A DNA stretch of 64,000 nt from NCBI GenBank assembly GCA_021740915.1, contig JAIOYW010000005.1:124001-188000 (forward strand), given 5' to 3'. Source of the stretch: Ignavibacteriales bacterium (GTDB taxonomy: Bacteria; Bacteroidota; Ignavibacteria; Ignavibacteriales; Melioribacteraceae). Position numbers and translations under genes: made by a program. This document shows, in pieces, positions 36,769 to 45,930 of this stretch (the stretch's first letter is position 1; every line of letters begins with the position of its first letter). The notes under the pieces were generated by a model, which saw only the letters and a program-made list of their open reading frames with translations, made no database searches and had not been told where the DNA came from.

Positions 36769-38119
36769 CAGGTTTTTCCGTAACTAAAGTTCTTTTTTTA
36801 TAAAAATACAAATAAACTGGTGCCCCTGTCAAGATCAAAAAGGCTGCAGAAAATAATCCGGCAGTCGGATATGTCACAAAAACACCACCGGCAATGAACA
36901 CCTGACTTATAACAGCAAGTGAAGCCATTAGTTTCCAGAATGGTGATTTGAATTTGGGATTATAATCTTCTCTTTTTTTAAGAAAAAATATTGCACTGTA
37001 AACTAAACCATTCTGAAGAACATATGAAAGAGTAAAATAACCGAGCAGTTCCTCAATATTTCCCAGGAAAAGTAGAATTACTGCGAGTGAACACTGAATA
37101 GTGATTGAATAATGAGGTGTACCATATTTGGGATGCAATCTTGCAAACGGTTTAAAAAATAATCCGTCTTTTGCCATTGCATATTCAAGACGGGGTTGAG
37201 CCATTATCCCCGCATTAATCACTCCAATCATTGAGATAAAGGCTGCAATTGAGAATATGGCGCCGGCACCGCTCCCGAATAATGAAATAAAAGAGAATGG
37301 ATTTACAAAACTCCCTTCCGCTTTAACAATTTCATGGAAAGGAACCAGGCTGTTTATCGCTATTGAAATCAGACTGTAAATAGTCATGACAAAGAATAGT
37401 GAGCCCAATAGAGCAATAGGCAGATTTTTCTCCGGATCTTTTACTTCTCCTGCCATATAAAGCACATTCCCAAAACCAGCATAAGACCAGGCTGTTGCTG
37501 ATATTCCGGTAGTAATCAGCACAAAAAAGGAAATGTTTTCACCTGAAACGTTTTCAGCCGAAAACGTTCTACTTCCATCAAAATAGATGAATCCGAAAAG
37601 AACAACTGCGATAAGAGGCAGCATCTTCCCGACAGTAAGTAAAATCTGGAAATTCCCCCCGGTTTTGACACTCCTAATCTGAACAAACATAAGTGAGAGA
37701 ATTAAAAAAGCCGTAAAAACCGCAGCATAGATATGTTCATTTAACATCGGGAAAAAGAAAGCCAGGACAGAGGCAGCACTTAATCCCACAATAGTTAATG
37801 TTGGGGTATCACTTGTCAGGAATGCAGTCCATGTGTATAGAAATCCTAAAAATGGAGACCCTGCTTTATTGAGGTAGTAATAACCAAACCCCTGCGAGGG
37901 ATATGCGCTGCCCATCTCAGCAATTACGAGTATCTGGGGAATCCAGATGACGCCTGAAACAAACCAGATTATTGTTGAAAATAATGGTGATCCTGTTTTA
38001 GCCGCCACAATTGGAATGCTAATGAATACTCCTGAACCAATAACTGTCCCAATAATGATTGCAAAAACCTGGGCTAAAGTTAATTCTCGTTTAGGTTGGG
38101 ATAAATTTTCCTCAGCCAT
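36755..38119 (-). CDS. APC-family amino acid permease
   Basis: A 454-residue permease with about 12 hydrophobic segments. The first, FAIIIGTVIGSGVFISIP, carries the GSGVF(I) motif of APC amino acid transporters, and later segments include GFGNVLYMAGEVKDPEKNLP, typical of the family (GxExxNPxxxxP). It imports amino acids by proton symport or exchange; the substrate is not deducible. It overlaps the UroD-family gene by 8 bases upstream and the SPOR gene by 14 bases downstream. Confidence 0.92.
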   Translation of the reverse strand: MAEENLSQPKRELTLAQVFAIIIGTVIGSGVFISIPIVAAKTGSPLFSTIIWFVSGVIWIPQILVIAEMGSAYPSQGFGYYYLNKAGSPFLGFLYTWTAFLTSDTPTLTIVGLSAASVLAFFFPMLNEHIYAAVFTAFLILSLMFVQIRSVKTGGNFQILLTVGKMLPLIAVVLFGFIYFDGSRTFSAENVSGENISFFVLITTGISATAWSYAGFGNVLYMAGEVKDPEKNLPIALLGSLFFVMTIYSLISIAINSLVPFHEIVKAEGSFVNPFSFISLFGSGAGAIFSIAAFISMIGVINAGIMAQPRLEYAMAKDGLFFKPFARLHPKYGTPHYSITIQCSLAVILLFLGNIEELLGYFTLSYVLQNGLVYSAIFFLKKREDYNPKFKSPFWKLMASLAVISQVFIAGGVFVTYPTAGLFSAAFLILTGAPVYLYFYKKRTLVTEKPDEDY

Positions 38120-39143
38120 ATTTTACTATTGTCTCAATAATTTTCAGATAATTTTCAGTTTTTACATATTCCGGAATAGAGTTTGAAGATCCGGCAGACC
38201 ATCCGCCCCTTTCTTTGAAATGTTCGGCAAATCCTCTGACCAATTGTTCCACGTGATGTGGTTCTCCCCGGCTGAGCAGATCAAGATCAATTCCGCCGCA
38301 AACAGATATTTTTCCTTTTAAGGTATCGCTAACTTCAAAAATACTCATTGCTTTAGGCTCAATCGGGTGCAAAGCAGTAACACCGCAATCGATTATATCT
38401 TCAAAAACAGGACGGAGATCACCATCAGAATGATATATAAGCGGTTTATTATATTTTGAGGCAATATCTCCGATCCTTTTCAGCAAGGGGAAAAAATACT
38501 GCTTAAGATGTTCAGGCGATAACATAGGTCCATTAACAAAAGCAATATCATCGCTATACCATAATATATCGACTTTATCTCTTTGAGCCATCGATTCAAA
38601 CATTGGAATAATTAATTCCGAAACTCGATTAAATGCGGACTCAATCAATTCCGGATCTGTATATAGGGCAACAGCAAAATTCTCGAACCCCATCATTTCC
38701 CAAACAAGTGTGAAAATGTCACCATATTGACCGATCACTGCCATATTATCAGGGACAATTTTCTCTGCTTCATCAAATCTGCGAAAATCGATATCTGAAA
38801 TTCTTGGCCAGGGAAATTTTTCGAGATCATCGAATGTGCTGATTATACCCTGCGATTCCACAGCCCATGACCTGTCAGATGATGCGCCGGAGGCCGATTT
38901 CTCTCCGGGGGTAAATTTCCGGTAGCTAATATCCATATTGAAGCCGGGCTGTATTTTTACGAAATCATAACAATATCTGCCCATAAATTCAATTTCGTCT
39001 TGTAATGAGAAAATATCCTTTCCCATTAACTCTTTTTTAATTACCGGATGTATTCCAAGTTCAATTAATGGTATATGATCCGGCACTCTGCCGTATAAAG
39101 CATTTAAAAGCCTTTCTTTGTTGGGTGTCCGGGATATCTTCAT
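38112..39143 (-). CDS. Uroporphyrinogen decarboxylase-family (URO-D/MtaA-like) protein
   Basis: A 343-residue TIM-barrel protein of the URO-D superfamily: NKERLLNALYGRVPDHIPL at the N-terminus, YSDDIAFVNGPMLSPEHLKQYFFPLL, YHSDGDLRPVFEDIIDCGVTALHPIEP and KGKISVCGGIDLDLLSRGEP. The HSDG and ALHPIEP motifs match the corrinoid/methyl-transfer MtaA-like group more than HemE, which starts with FLRALR. Likely a methyltransferase or decarboxylase of unknown substrate rather than the haem-pathway enzyme. It overlaps dacB upstream (4 bases) and the permease downstream (8 bases). Confidence 0.87.
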   Translation of the reverse strand: MKISRTPNKERLLNALYGRVPDHIPLIELGIHPVIKKELMGKDIFSLQDEIEFMGRYCYDFVKIQPGFNMDISYRKFTPGEKSASGASSDRSWAVESQGIISTFDDLEKFPWPRISDIDFRRFDEAEKIVPDNMAVIGQYGDIFTLVWEMMGFENFAVALYTDPELIESAFNRVSELIIPMFESMAQRDKVDILWYSDDIAFVNGPMLSPEHLKQYFFPLLKRIGDIASKYNKPLIYHSDGDLRPVFEDIIDCGVTALHPIEPKAMSIFEVSDTLKGKISVCGGIDLDLLSRGEPHHVEQLVRGFAEHFKERGGWSAGSSNSIPEYVKTENYLKIIETIVKYG

Positions 39144-40612
39144 AATTCTGCGATCGCTATCATTAATTCTTTAAATTTGTTATCAATTATTTTGGGCGAG
39201 GATTTGTGATTATTAACTATCATCGAGTATGCAATTAAATCTCCTTTCTTATTCTTTAGATAACCACTCATGCTGCGAACTCCGCCAATAAGTCCTGATT
39301 TAATCCTTGCATTTTTTTCTAAAACTGTCCCGGTTCCAAAATTCCTGAAGAAGCCTTCATCATTTTTATCTCCGGCTAAAGCAATAGAATTTAGATAAAT
39401 ACTAAAGTAATCTTTCCTCGTCATTACGGATAACAATTCACAAAACATCCTTGCCGTCACCAGATTTTGTCTTGCGAGTCCACAGCCGTCATAAAGCTCA
39501 ACTCCTTCAGTTGTGACCGCATTTTTTTTCAGGAATTGAAGAATAAGTTCAAGACCATTTTCAGTTTCACCACGTCCTGACTTGTTTAAGGAAATCAGTT
39601 TAGGCAACTGTTCGGCATATAGATTAAATGATCTTTTATTAACAATACAGATAATATCTCTGACAGGTGGCGAACTAAATCTTGTAAGTTCTTTTACATT
39701 ATCATATTTTTCAGCGATGTCAGTTGTCCGGAGTCTTCCATTAAAATTAACTCCAATTGTCTTAATAATTCCTGCTATCTTCTGCAAAGCAAATAATGCA
39801 GGATCAGGAACTGATCCTTTTATGCGGAATTCCTTCTCCCCTGCCGGGACGGTTCCTCGCACAACTGTGTTGTACTGATAGGGTGCACAATAAATATAAC
39901 CGTTATCACCGGAACCAGGTTTTCCAGTTTTAAGCCGATTATTAAAAACGAGTCCCTGAACTTCAGGTGCAGTACCGGCAATATTCACCGGATCGCCTTC
40001 ATTTTTCCCGGGATTTAATATCAGTTCATATAGATTTTCATTAAAACAAAGAGCGGATGTCTGCGCTCCATAATAATTTCCAATATCAATCCAATTCCAG
40101 TAACCGGAAAGATTATTCTCCTCAAATGCCGAAATATCTGCAATGATATCGCCCGATATTGATTTTATTCCGTGGGATTCAAACGATTTTTTCAAACCAG
40201 CGGCAATTTTTTCACCAGTAGCGCAATTGGGTAATAAATTACCGCCAAAAGTCGGATCACCGGCACCTTGTATTATCAGATCACCATTTAACACGCCGCC
40301 TGATACCGAACCCCGATACTTAAAAACTGTCTGGAAATTTGCGTCTGCTCCAAGATATTCCAAAGCTGCTGCTGTTGTTAGTAATTTTAGTCCGGATGCA
40401 GGCGCAAGACTAAAACCGGAATTATGATCAAGAAGAATTTTACTGTTTTTAGTATTGAGTGCAAAAAGGGAGATTTGCGAATGGTCGAGACCTTTGGTCT
40501 GAAGAAGATTCTTGACTTTCGATTCTATATTATCCTGGTCTCCACGATTTTCTGAAGAACCGGAAAGCACGAAACTACTTAACAGTAGTAAAACAATTTG
40601 AAATATTCTCAT
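39140..40612 (-). CDS. dacB: Second PBP4-type D-alanyl-D-alanine carboxypeptidase (S13)
   Basis: A 490-residue S13 enzyme with a signal peptide (IFQIVLLLLSSFVLSGS). Active-site motifs: SGLK (Ser73, Lys76) in PASGLKLLTT, SFN in KRSFNLYAEQL, and KSG in RIKSGLIGGVRSMSGYL where the usual KTG has Ser in place of Thr, a tolerated variant. It is a paralogue of the enzyme at 9823 but not close to it. Its stop overlaps the start of the UroD-family gene (ATGA). It trims or cleaves peptidoglycan cross-links in the periplasm. Confidence 0.92.
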   Translation of the reverse strand: MRIFQIVLLLLSSFVLSGSSENRGDQDNIESKVKNLLQTKGLDHSQISLFALNTKNSKILLDHNSGFSLAPASGLKLLTTAAALEYLGADANFQTVFKYRGSVSGGVLNGDLIIQGAGDPTFGGNLLPNCATGEKIAAGLKKSFESHGIKSISGDIIADISAFEENNLSGYWNWIDIGNYYGAQTSALCFNENLYELILNPGKNEGDPVNIAGTAPEVQGLVFNNRLKTGKPGSGDNGYIYCAPYQYNTVVRGTVPAGEKEFRIKGSVPDPALFALQKIAGIIKTIGVNFNGRLRTTDIAEKYDNVKELTRFSSPPVRDIICIVNKRSFNLYAEQLPKLISLNKSGRGETENGLELILQFLKKNAVTTEGVELYDGCGLARQNLVTARMFCELLSVMTRKDYFSIYLNSIALAGDKNDEGFFRNFGTGTVLEKNARIKSGLIGGVRSMSGYLKNKKGDLIAYSMIVNNHKSSPKIIDNKFKELMIAIAEL

Positions 40613-40767
40613 GGATAAAGAATTTTTTAGGAATCTTTTAATTTAGGTAAATTATTAGAAATCCCGGTCGCTATTCCCGTAAAAACTTAGCCTGGTTAAT
40701 AATTCTTATGTTTTATAATTTATCCGAAAGATTAGTCATTTATCTCAGATATCGCTTATTACAGGTC

Positions 40768-40797
40768 AAAAAAAAACCGCTCCATACGAAGCGGTTC
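40768..40797 (-). terminator. Terminator after the large T9SS protein gene
   Basis: On the minus strand AACCGCT pairs with AGCGGTT around an eight-base loop and is followed by a long T-run. It sits about 25 bases past the stop of the 1028-residue gene. Confidence 0.9.
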
Positions 40798-40822
40798 TTA
40801 AAATAAATACTTGCACTATTAA

Positions 40823-43800
40823 CTATTTGATGAGCAGCATCTTCCTGCTGATATCCAAACCATTTCCGCGCAGTCTGTAAATATACATCCCTGTACTGAG
40901 TCCGGAAGCATCAAATTTAACATTATACTCGCCGGGAGCATAATCACCTTTTGCAACTGTCCTAATTAGCTGTCCGATAGAATTAAAAATAGCGAGAGAA
41001 TATTCCCCTTCTTCGGCAATATTAAACAGAATTGTTGTAGATGGATTGAATGGATTCGGGTAATTTTGAACAAGTTCAAATTTAGCCGGCTGAAGGTCAA
41101 TCCTGGAATTTAATGAAGTGAGCGGACTACTGTTGGAATAAATATTTCCGCTGCTGGTACCAGCATAGAGGATATTATTTTTAATAACAAGTGAACTGAC
41201 ACCAAGTGTACCCATGCCCAGCGAACCCCACTCGTCAGATTTATCGGCACTAAGAACATAAACACCTGAAGACCAGCCGCTGACAAAAACATTATTGGAA
41301 GCATCAATTCGAATGGAGTAAATATGGGAAGCCATAAGATTATTGTTGATAGCGAACCAGTTCTCTCCCCCGTCGATTGATCGGATGACTCCGTTACCAT
41401 ATGTACCGGCATATACTTTCCCCTGAGAATCAATACCTAAAGACCATACGAATAAGTAGCCGAAGTTTAACTGATCCCAGCTTTCCCCTCCATCTTTCGA
41501 TCTTAACACACCCGATCCAAAAGTACCGGCATAAATATTTCCGGAAGCATCACTTTCAAGAGCATGAACTGGCAGGTTAGTATTTGTTTTTCCAACTCCC
41601 GTCCAGTTGTTTCCTCCATTTGTGGATTTGAAGATGCCCTCTCCCCAGGTACCGGCAAAAATATTAGTCCCTGATTTTGTAATGGCTCTGGTATCTTTGC
41701 CTGAAAGTCCGGTAATATTCCAGTCGCTGCCATTATTTATTGATTTATAAACTCCATTTTCGGTAGCAGCATAGATTGTATTTCCATCAATTAGAATATC
41801 CCAGATAAACGCCACGTTCATCCCGCTGTTAAGCAAAACCCAGTCGGCTCCCTCATTGGTTGACCGGTATATTTTACCGCCCCAGGTTCCGCTGATAAAA
41901 TTACCGGCATCATCCTGATCGAGTACCCAGACAATTTCTCCTGTCCCTGTATTTCCGGTAAGCTGCCAGGAAACCCCGCCGGTATTTCCCGGATCACCAA
42001 ACCCTGCCAGATTTAAAATGGCCTCAGAAGAATTGTTTGAGGGATTTGGATCCTGCTGTTTTACGGATAATATTTCTGAAACGTTTGATATTTTATCTGA
42101 GACTGGGATATTTCCGATAAAGTGAGTGCTGTTATCGGAACCGGAATTAAACTGTCCTGTACCTAAAACCGATTTAGCAATAACCTGTCCATTGACAACT
42201 CCGCTCGGAAAATCAACCGTGGCTTTCGGTGCGAGGATTGATCCTCTTACATCTATTCCCTCAATTATTAGATCAGAACATTCGTAAAAATTATAAAGGA
42301 CATTGCTGATCGCCGTACCGTAAACATTCAGAGCACCTCCCCAGTCAATTGATTCACCGGATATATTCAGCAAAACTACAGCTCCATTTGGAACAGTAAT
42401 ATTTAAACTGGTAGCAAGATTTAACTGACTGCCTGTAACACCAAATACATTAAGGAAAGGATCGTTGCCGGTAAGAGTGAGTCCGCTGTTTTCAAATATT
42501 ACATCACCGTTAGCCTCATAAACTTTTAGCGAGGCGGCCAGTTCATTTAGATAAACAGACGCAGCTTCAAAATTTATCACGCTATCCTGACGGAGTGTGC
42601 CATCAAAAATTGTCACCAGATCAATAGGCAGATTAGTACCCTGACCATAAACAACATTGCCGCCTTTCACAGTGCCGCTCAGAAAAGTAAGATTCTCACC
42701 GACAATAAGAACATCTTCAGTCCCGCCGGATGGGTCGAGCTGATCTCCGATACTATAGCTTGAGAAAAAAGCATCTCTTCCCACAGCAACTTTCCCCTCA
42801 GTATCAGCCGAGGGCTGGGATATATCCTCAAAAACAAAAACATTATAATCAACAGCAGGTCCCAGATCGAAAGCGCTTTGACTGATTGCAGCCAAATTAA
42901 CCGCTGCTTTCACTTTTAATTCAATGGTACTTCCGTTTGTTAGTCCCTGAATACTCCATATTCCGCTGGAATAATCATATTCCCCCGCACCGGTAGTGTG
43001 AGACTTATAGATTAATCCCTCCGGAAGAATTTCAGAAACGACGATTTCAGTCGCATTATTAGGACCGTTGTTTGTAAGAGCAACTGTATAAGTGACAATA
43101 TCTCCGTCCGCCGGATTTGTATTATCGGCACTTTTAGTGAGTGAAAGATCAGCCAATGCTGTATTTCCCGGATCTTCGATTAGAACAACATTTTCGTAGC
43201 TGATTGCATTTGTAGGTGTTGCAGTTACGTAAAATATGGCATCATTAAAATCTTCATCACATGATCCATAATCGCGCCGGATATCTTCAAAAGCAAGAAT
43301 CACTCTGCCTGATCCAAGATCATTCAAAAGCACATTATGCTGCTTTTTATCAGGATTCGTCTCAGGATTTAGGATTTTGTTCGAATAAAGCAGCCAATTT
43401 CCGGATGTGGCGTTCCCATTACGGAATCCATCCGCGCCAAGCCACCACCCGATCACTGTTCCGGGCTGAAATGTCCCAATCTTGACTTTATCTCCCGATT
43501 TGAGTCCCCCGCCGCTGCCGGCAAGAGACGTATTCGGGAAAATCACGGTCATTGAACTTGCAATTTCCTGAGTCGTCTGCGGTGGATTATTTATGTTATA
43601 TGTGTAGAAGCCAAGCACATTTCTATATCCAGCACCTTCTGTAACGAAGGTAACGAATACGTCGGCTGTCTGAAGTACAGTGATATTCGTCTGAACATTA
43701 TCTGCCAGGTATTCAGGATGTTTAACCGGAACTCTTGAATATTCAGGTACTGAGGCAGCTATTCTGCTCAAGAGATCCCGCGGAACATTATCGCCAGGCT

Positions 43801-43909
43801 GCTGAAGATAATTTGGAATTCCGACAGAATTCCAGGTGCCGAGCGTCTGGAATGATTGTGCCGAAATCATCCCGGAAAATATAAACAAAAGTAAAAATAT
43901 TTTTCTCAT
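40823..43909 (-). CDS. Large T9SS-secreted surface protein (DUF4114, DUF11, choice-of-anchor A, beta-propeller, sorting domain)
   Basis: About 1028 residues from the ATG at 43909; a TTG four codons upstream is less likely. Signal peptide KIFLLLFIFSGMISAQ. Domains: DUF4114 at about 130-235 (VILAFEDIRRDYGSCDEDFNDAIFYV), DUF11 at about 255-340 (DLSLTKSADNTNPADGDIVTYTV), choice-of-anchor A beta-helix at about 345-600 (FVFEDISQPSADTEGKVAVG ... DVRGSILAPKATVDF), a sortilin/YCF48-like propeller at about 640-920 (GIFKSTNGGNNW, GVYKSINNGSDW) and a T9SS type A sorting domain at about 945-1028 (NYPNPFNPSTTI ... GMYIYRL). Probably an adhesin or matrix protein on the surface. Transcribed alone between terminators or gaps. 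Confidence 0.93.
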   Translation of the reverse strand: MRKIFLLLFIFSGMISAQSFQTLGTWNSVGIPNYLQQPGDNVPRDLLSRIAASVPEYSRVPVKHPEYLADNVQTNITVLQTADVFVTFVTEGAGYRNVLGFYTYNINNPPQTTQEIASSMTVIFPNTSLAGSGGGLKSGDKVKIGTFQPGTVIGWWLGADGFRNGNATSGNWLLYSNKILNPETNPDKKQHNVLLNDLGSGRVILAFEDIRRDYGSCDEDFNDAIFYVTATPTNAISYENVVLIEDPGNTALADLSLTKSADNTNPADGDIVTYTVALTNNGPNNATEIVVSEILPEGLIYKSHTTGAGEYDYSSGIWSIQGLTNGSTIELKVKAAVNLAAISQSAFDLGPAVDYNVFVFEDISQPSADTEGKVAVGRDAFFSSYSIGDQLDPSGGTEDVLIVGENLTFLSGTVKGGNVVYGQGTNLPIDLVTIFDGTLRQDSVINFEAASVYLNELAASLKVYEANGDVIFENSGLTLTGNDPFLNVFGVTGSQLNLATSLNITVPNGAVVLLNISGESIDWGGALNVYGTAISNVLYNFYECSDLIIEGIDVRGSILAPKATVDFPSGVVNGQVIAKSVLGTGQFNSGSDNSTHFIGNIPVSDKISNVSEILSVKQQDPNPSNNSSEAILNLAGFGDPGNTGGVSWQLTGNTGTGEIVWVLDQDDAGNFISGTWGGKIYRSTNEGADWVLLNSGMNVAFIWDILIDGNTIYAATENGVYKSINNGSDWNITGLSGKDTRAITKSGTNIFAGTWGEGIFKSTNGGNNWTGVGKTNTNLPVHALESDASGNIYAGTFGSGVLRSKDGGESWDQLNFGYLFVWSLGIDSQGKVYAGTYGNGVIRSIDGGENWFAINNNLMASHIYSIRIDASNNVFVSGWSSGVYVLSADKSDEWGSLGMGTLGVSSLVIKNNILYAGTSSGNIYSNSSPLTSLNSRIDLQPAKFELVQNYPNPFNPSTTILFNIAEEGEYSLAIFNSIGQLIRTVAKGDYAPGEYNVKFDASGLSTGMYIYRLRGNGLDISRKMLLIK

Positions 43910-43957
43910 ACCCCTTCCCAAAATTATTTGGTGATCTATAATTCGAATATATTGATA

Positions 43958-45142
43958 TTAACGCTTAACTACAAGCCACTGTTCGGGATTCTGATAATCT
44001 CTCGCTTTCCAGATTTCAAAATGCAGTATGTTTCCTTCAAGGTTCTCGCCGACCTTTCCTAAAATATCTCCGGCTTTAAGTTTTGAGCCTGATTTTACCT
44101 GTAAGTCGCGCACATTACCATAAACCGTTCTGAAATCGTTCTTGTGAGTAACAATAATTATTCCACCGTAACCAGGGATCCACTCTACAACAGACACAAT
44201 GCCTTCAGCAACAACGAAAACATCAGCGGCATTCTGTGTCTTAATGTCAATCCCATAGTTTAATGTAACAGTATTGAGTTTTTTATTCCGGATCTCTCCG
44301 GATTTCCTGAATATTGAACCGCGGGAAACTGGCCAGTTTATTCTGCCCTTCAACCTCATCAAATCGGCTTCATCGGAGAATACAGGAGGGGGAACAACTT
44401 TTTTTTCTCGTTCAGCCGCTAACCTTCTATTCTCTTCTTCTATAAGCCGGGTGATATATTCTTTGATTTTTTCCTGTGCGCGGCGTTTTTCTTTTATTTC
44501 CTCCGCGATGGATTTTTTATCCTTTTGCAGTCGGCCTATAAGTTTTTGCTGGTTACTTTTATTTGCCTGGATATTTTTTTCTTCCTCTTCACGTGCTGTG
44601 AGTACCCGGACATTCTGATCTGATAATTGTTCCAGATAACGCTTCTTGCTGAGGAGAGCTTGATTCATATCCTTAAGTGAACTGAGTTTGATCTTAATAT
44701 TATCGTCAATAACCGAGAGGTATTTCCATCTTTCAAAAGCTTGACGAATAGACCCGGCTTTAAAAAGATAACTTATCCATGATTCTCCCCCATTTTTATA
44801 AAGCCAATTGAGGTATGAGGAATATTCCGACTTTAATTTTCCGGATTTTTCATGAATTTTTGTGATTTCACTTTGTGTCGCATCAATCTGCTTTTCAAGA
44901 TTCGATTCCTTATCCCTTAACGAAACGATAACCTTATCGAGAAGAAGTTCCTGATTTTTAAAATTCTCAAGAACAGTATAATTCTCTTTTTCCTTTTGTG
45001 AAATTTCATCGAATTTTTCGCCCAGCATCTCAATATGCTTTTTTAGGCTGTCAATAGCACGCCAGTTTTTATCTATCTCGGTCCTGCTTTGAGCAAAAAT
45101 CCCAGAGAACATTAGTAAGAGTAAAAGAAAATATTTGATCAT
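43958..45142 (-). CDS. EnvC/NlpD-like murein hydrolase activator with degenerate LytM domain
   Basis: About 394 residues from the ATG at 45142, which overlaps the upstream stop (ATGA) and opens into a clean signal (MIKYFLLLLLMFSGIFAQ). A long coiled coil spans about residues 25-230, then a LytM/M23 domain from about 280. The Zn ligands are lost: LNYGIDI has Asn for the first His, TVYGN ends in Asn where active enzymes have YxH, and ILHFEIW lacks the first His of HxH. EnvC and NlpD share this decay and activate amidases rather than cut murein themselves. A role in cell separation is likely. It is the last gene of the TPR-DUF4292-EnvC trio. Confidence 0.88.
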   Translation of the reverse strand: MIKYFLLLLLMFSGIFAQSRTEIDKNWRAIDSLKKHIEMLGEKFDEISQKEKENYTVLENFKNQELLLDKVIVSLRDKESNLEKQIDATQSEITKIHEKSGKLKSEYSSYLNWLYKNGGESWISYLFKAGSIRQAFERWKYLSVIDDNIKIKLSSLKDMNQALLSKKRYLEQLSDQNVRVLTAREEEEKNIQANKSNQQKLIGRLQKDKKSIAEEIKEKRRAQEKIKEYITRLIEEENRRLAAEREKKVVPPPVFSDEADLMRLKGRINWPVSRGSIFRKSGEIRNKKLNTVTLNYGIDIKTQNAADVFVVAEGIVSVVEWIPGYGGIIIVTHKNDFRTVYGNVRDLQVKSGSKLKAGDILGKVGENLEGNILHFEIWKARDYQNPEQWLVVKR

Positions 45143-45930
45143 TCCTGTCGCCATTCAATGACTTCGGCATCCTCAGGAATTTTTATTTTAAAAAGCTTAC
45201 TTGTTTTATTGATTTCAATATTCCTGTATTCTATTTCGATATTTTGCTTCAAGTCCGGATTTTTTACTGAAATTCTATAAGGAACCGGGACTTCTTCAAA
45301 ATTTCGAAATTCAGAATAGCTGCCTTCTATCATCGTTTGTCCATCTGAGTTGGAAACCAGATATCTCTTAAGAGTAAGTTCATCACGGGCAATGAGATAA
45401 GATGTGTTTTTTGAATATTTAGAATCATAATAATTGATCTTAATATCGTCTCCCTGCGAAGTAAAATTATCCGGTTCGCCGCTAAGTTGATCGGTAAGGT
45501 TTACAGAACCGGCAAATGCATCCACAATCTCATCAAAACTTAAGTCAATTCTGAAAATTTTCTTAAGCACTGGTGCATTACTTTTTCCTTTGTAAACTTT
45601 ATTCTGCAAAACATCATGAAATATAAAATCCTTTCCCGTAACCATGGCCTGGGCGATATCAATGCCAAATGGTCCAAATACCGCAATTTTTATAGAATCC
45701 GGCTTTTTAAGATTAACTTCAAAATTTGCCTTTCCGCTAAATTCCGGGCTGTCAATATTCAGGATTCCTGTCCCATAAAAAGTTTTAACCTTTCTTCGGT
45801 TCGCTTCAAGTTTTTTAATTATCCTTTCCGGCGATGCATTCAGTTCTTCTTCAACTGGTTTTGAAGGTATGCAGGAACTTATAGTTGTGGCAATAACTGC
45901 CAGTATAATCAATAATTTTAATTTATTCAA
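45139..45930 (-). CDS. DUF4292 lipoprotein (LolA/LolB-like fold)
   Basis: A 263-residue predicted lipoprotein: LIILAVIATTISSC gives the lipobox Cys at about residue 20. The body matches DUF4292: FYGTGILNIDSPEFSGKANFEVNLKKPDSIKIAVFGPFGIDIAQAMV-type, with later SFDEIVDAFAG. The fold is thought to be half-barrel like LolA/LolB. In Bacteroidota the gene usually stands between a TPR lipoprotein and an M23/EnvC-like gene, exactly as here. Suggested role: lipoprotein or hydrophobic-ligand handling at the outer membrane; unproven. Overlaps both neighbours by 4 bases. Confidence 0.9.
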   Translation of the reverse strand: MNKLKLLIILAVIATTISSCIPSKPVEEELNASPERIIKKLEANRRKVKTFYGTGILNIDSPEFSGKANFEVNLKKPDSIKIAVFGPFGIDIAQAMVTGKDFIFHDVLQNKVYKGKSNAPVLKKIFRIDLSFDEIVDAFAGSVNLTDQLSGEPDNFTSQGDDIKINYYDSKYSKNTSYLIARDELTLKRYLVSNSDGQTMIEGSYSEFRNFEEVPVPYRISVKNPDLKQNIEIEYRNIEINKTSKLFKIKIPEDAEVIEWRQE

